Below are positions 14,010 to 14,055 of a stretch of 14,055 bases of DNA, in pieces (position 1 is the first letter of the stretch; each line of letters begins with the position of its first letter). The notes under the pieces are model-generated. The model was not told the origin of the DNA, did not search any database, and saw only the letters and a program-made list of their open reading frames with translations. The DNA is taken from contig CAYYPG010000055.1 in assembly GCA_964473505.1 (NCBI GenBank), positions 1-14,055 of the forward strand. The letters are read 5' to 3'. The position numbers and the translations under genes were made by a program. This stretch comes from JAOABV01 sp964473505 (lineage in GTDB: Bacteria; Hydrothermota; Tepidihabitantia; Tepidihabitantales; CAIPLT01).

Positions 14010-14055
14010 TGAAAAAGTCAAAGTGCCTCGAAAGCCGTATCAAGCTATGTTATCT
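14010..14055 (+). repeat. Degenerate dispersed repeat, copy B (cut by window end)
   Basis: It aligns with 5170-5215 (see that entry). It lies upstream of lspA, pointing away from it, and runs off the window. Confidence 0.5.

Overview
The window is AT-rich bacterial DNA with nine confident protein genes. A diacylglyceryl-type lipoprotein signal and a lipoprotein signal peptidase argue for a bacterium rather than an archaeon. The gene set (class I aminotransferase, single-chain transketolase built from split-type halves, TalC-type transaldolase, UvsE) and the AT-rich spacers would suit an uncultured, possibly thermophilic lineage, but no marker here fixes the taxon. No rRNA, tRNA or CRISPR array was seen.

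Layout. Minus strand, 520-1743: a lone PLP aminotransferase with its own promoter and Shine-Dalgarno (SD) site. Minus strand, 4990-2295: a two-gene operon, transaldolase then transketolase, making up the sugar-rearranging half of the non-oxidative pentose phosphate pathway. From 4991 to 5812 is a long gene-poor stretch. It holds a degenerate intergenic repeat that recurs at the right edge of the window and a 176-bp miniature transposable element (5541-5716) with terminal inverted repeats and a perfect 9-bp target duplication. Next come an EamA-type drug/metabolite exporter (minus), then two plus-strand genes: a DUF523-DUF1722 protein (TudS/YbgA-like Fe-S family) and a UvsE UV-damage endonuclease. 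Convergent with uvsE is an orphan extracellular solute-binding lipoprotein. On the right, the minus-strand cluster lspA, nifS (copy A), nifS (copy B) closes the window. The two nifS genes overlap by ATGA.

How the genes relate. LspA at the right is the peptidase that would mature the solute-binding lipoprotein at 9309-10559. The two cysteine desulfurases mobilise sulfur for Fe-S clusters or tRNA thiolation. The DUF523 protein probably carries an Fe-S cluster, so it is a possible client, though this is inference.

The main non-routine signals are these. (1) The miniature element looks like an internal-deletion derivative of an IS256-like transposon. It still carries an SD-preceded start codon that now reads straight into the far terminal repeat. 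(2) A 120-bp, 100% identical tract is shared by the otherwise diverged tandem nifS genes, a gene-conversion signature. (3) Three genes (eamA, DUF523-DUF1722, solute-binding protein) have good -35/-10 promoters whose -10 ends 6-7 nt before the ATG and have no SD site, which predicts leaderless mRNAs. The aminotransferase, talC and tkt carry strong SD sites. (4) A perfect 8-4-8 palindrome fills the promoter spacer of the solute-binding protein gene. I saw no clearly new multi-gene defence or metabolic system.
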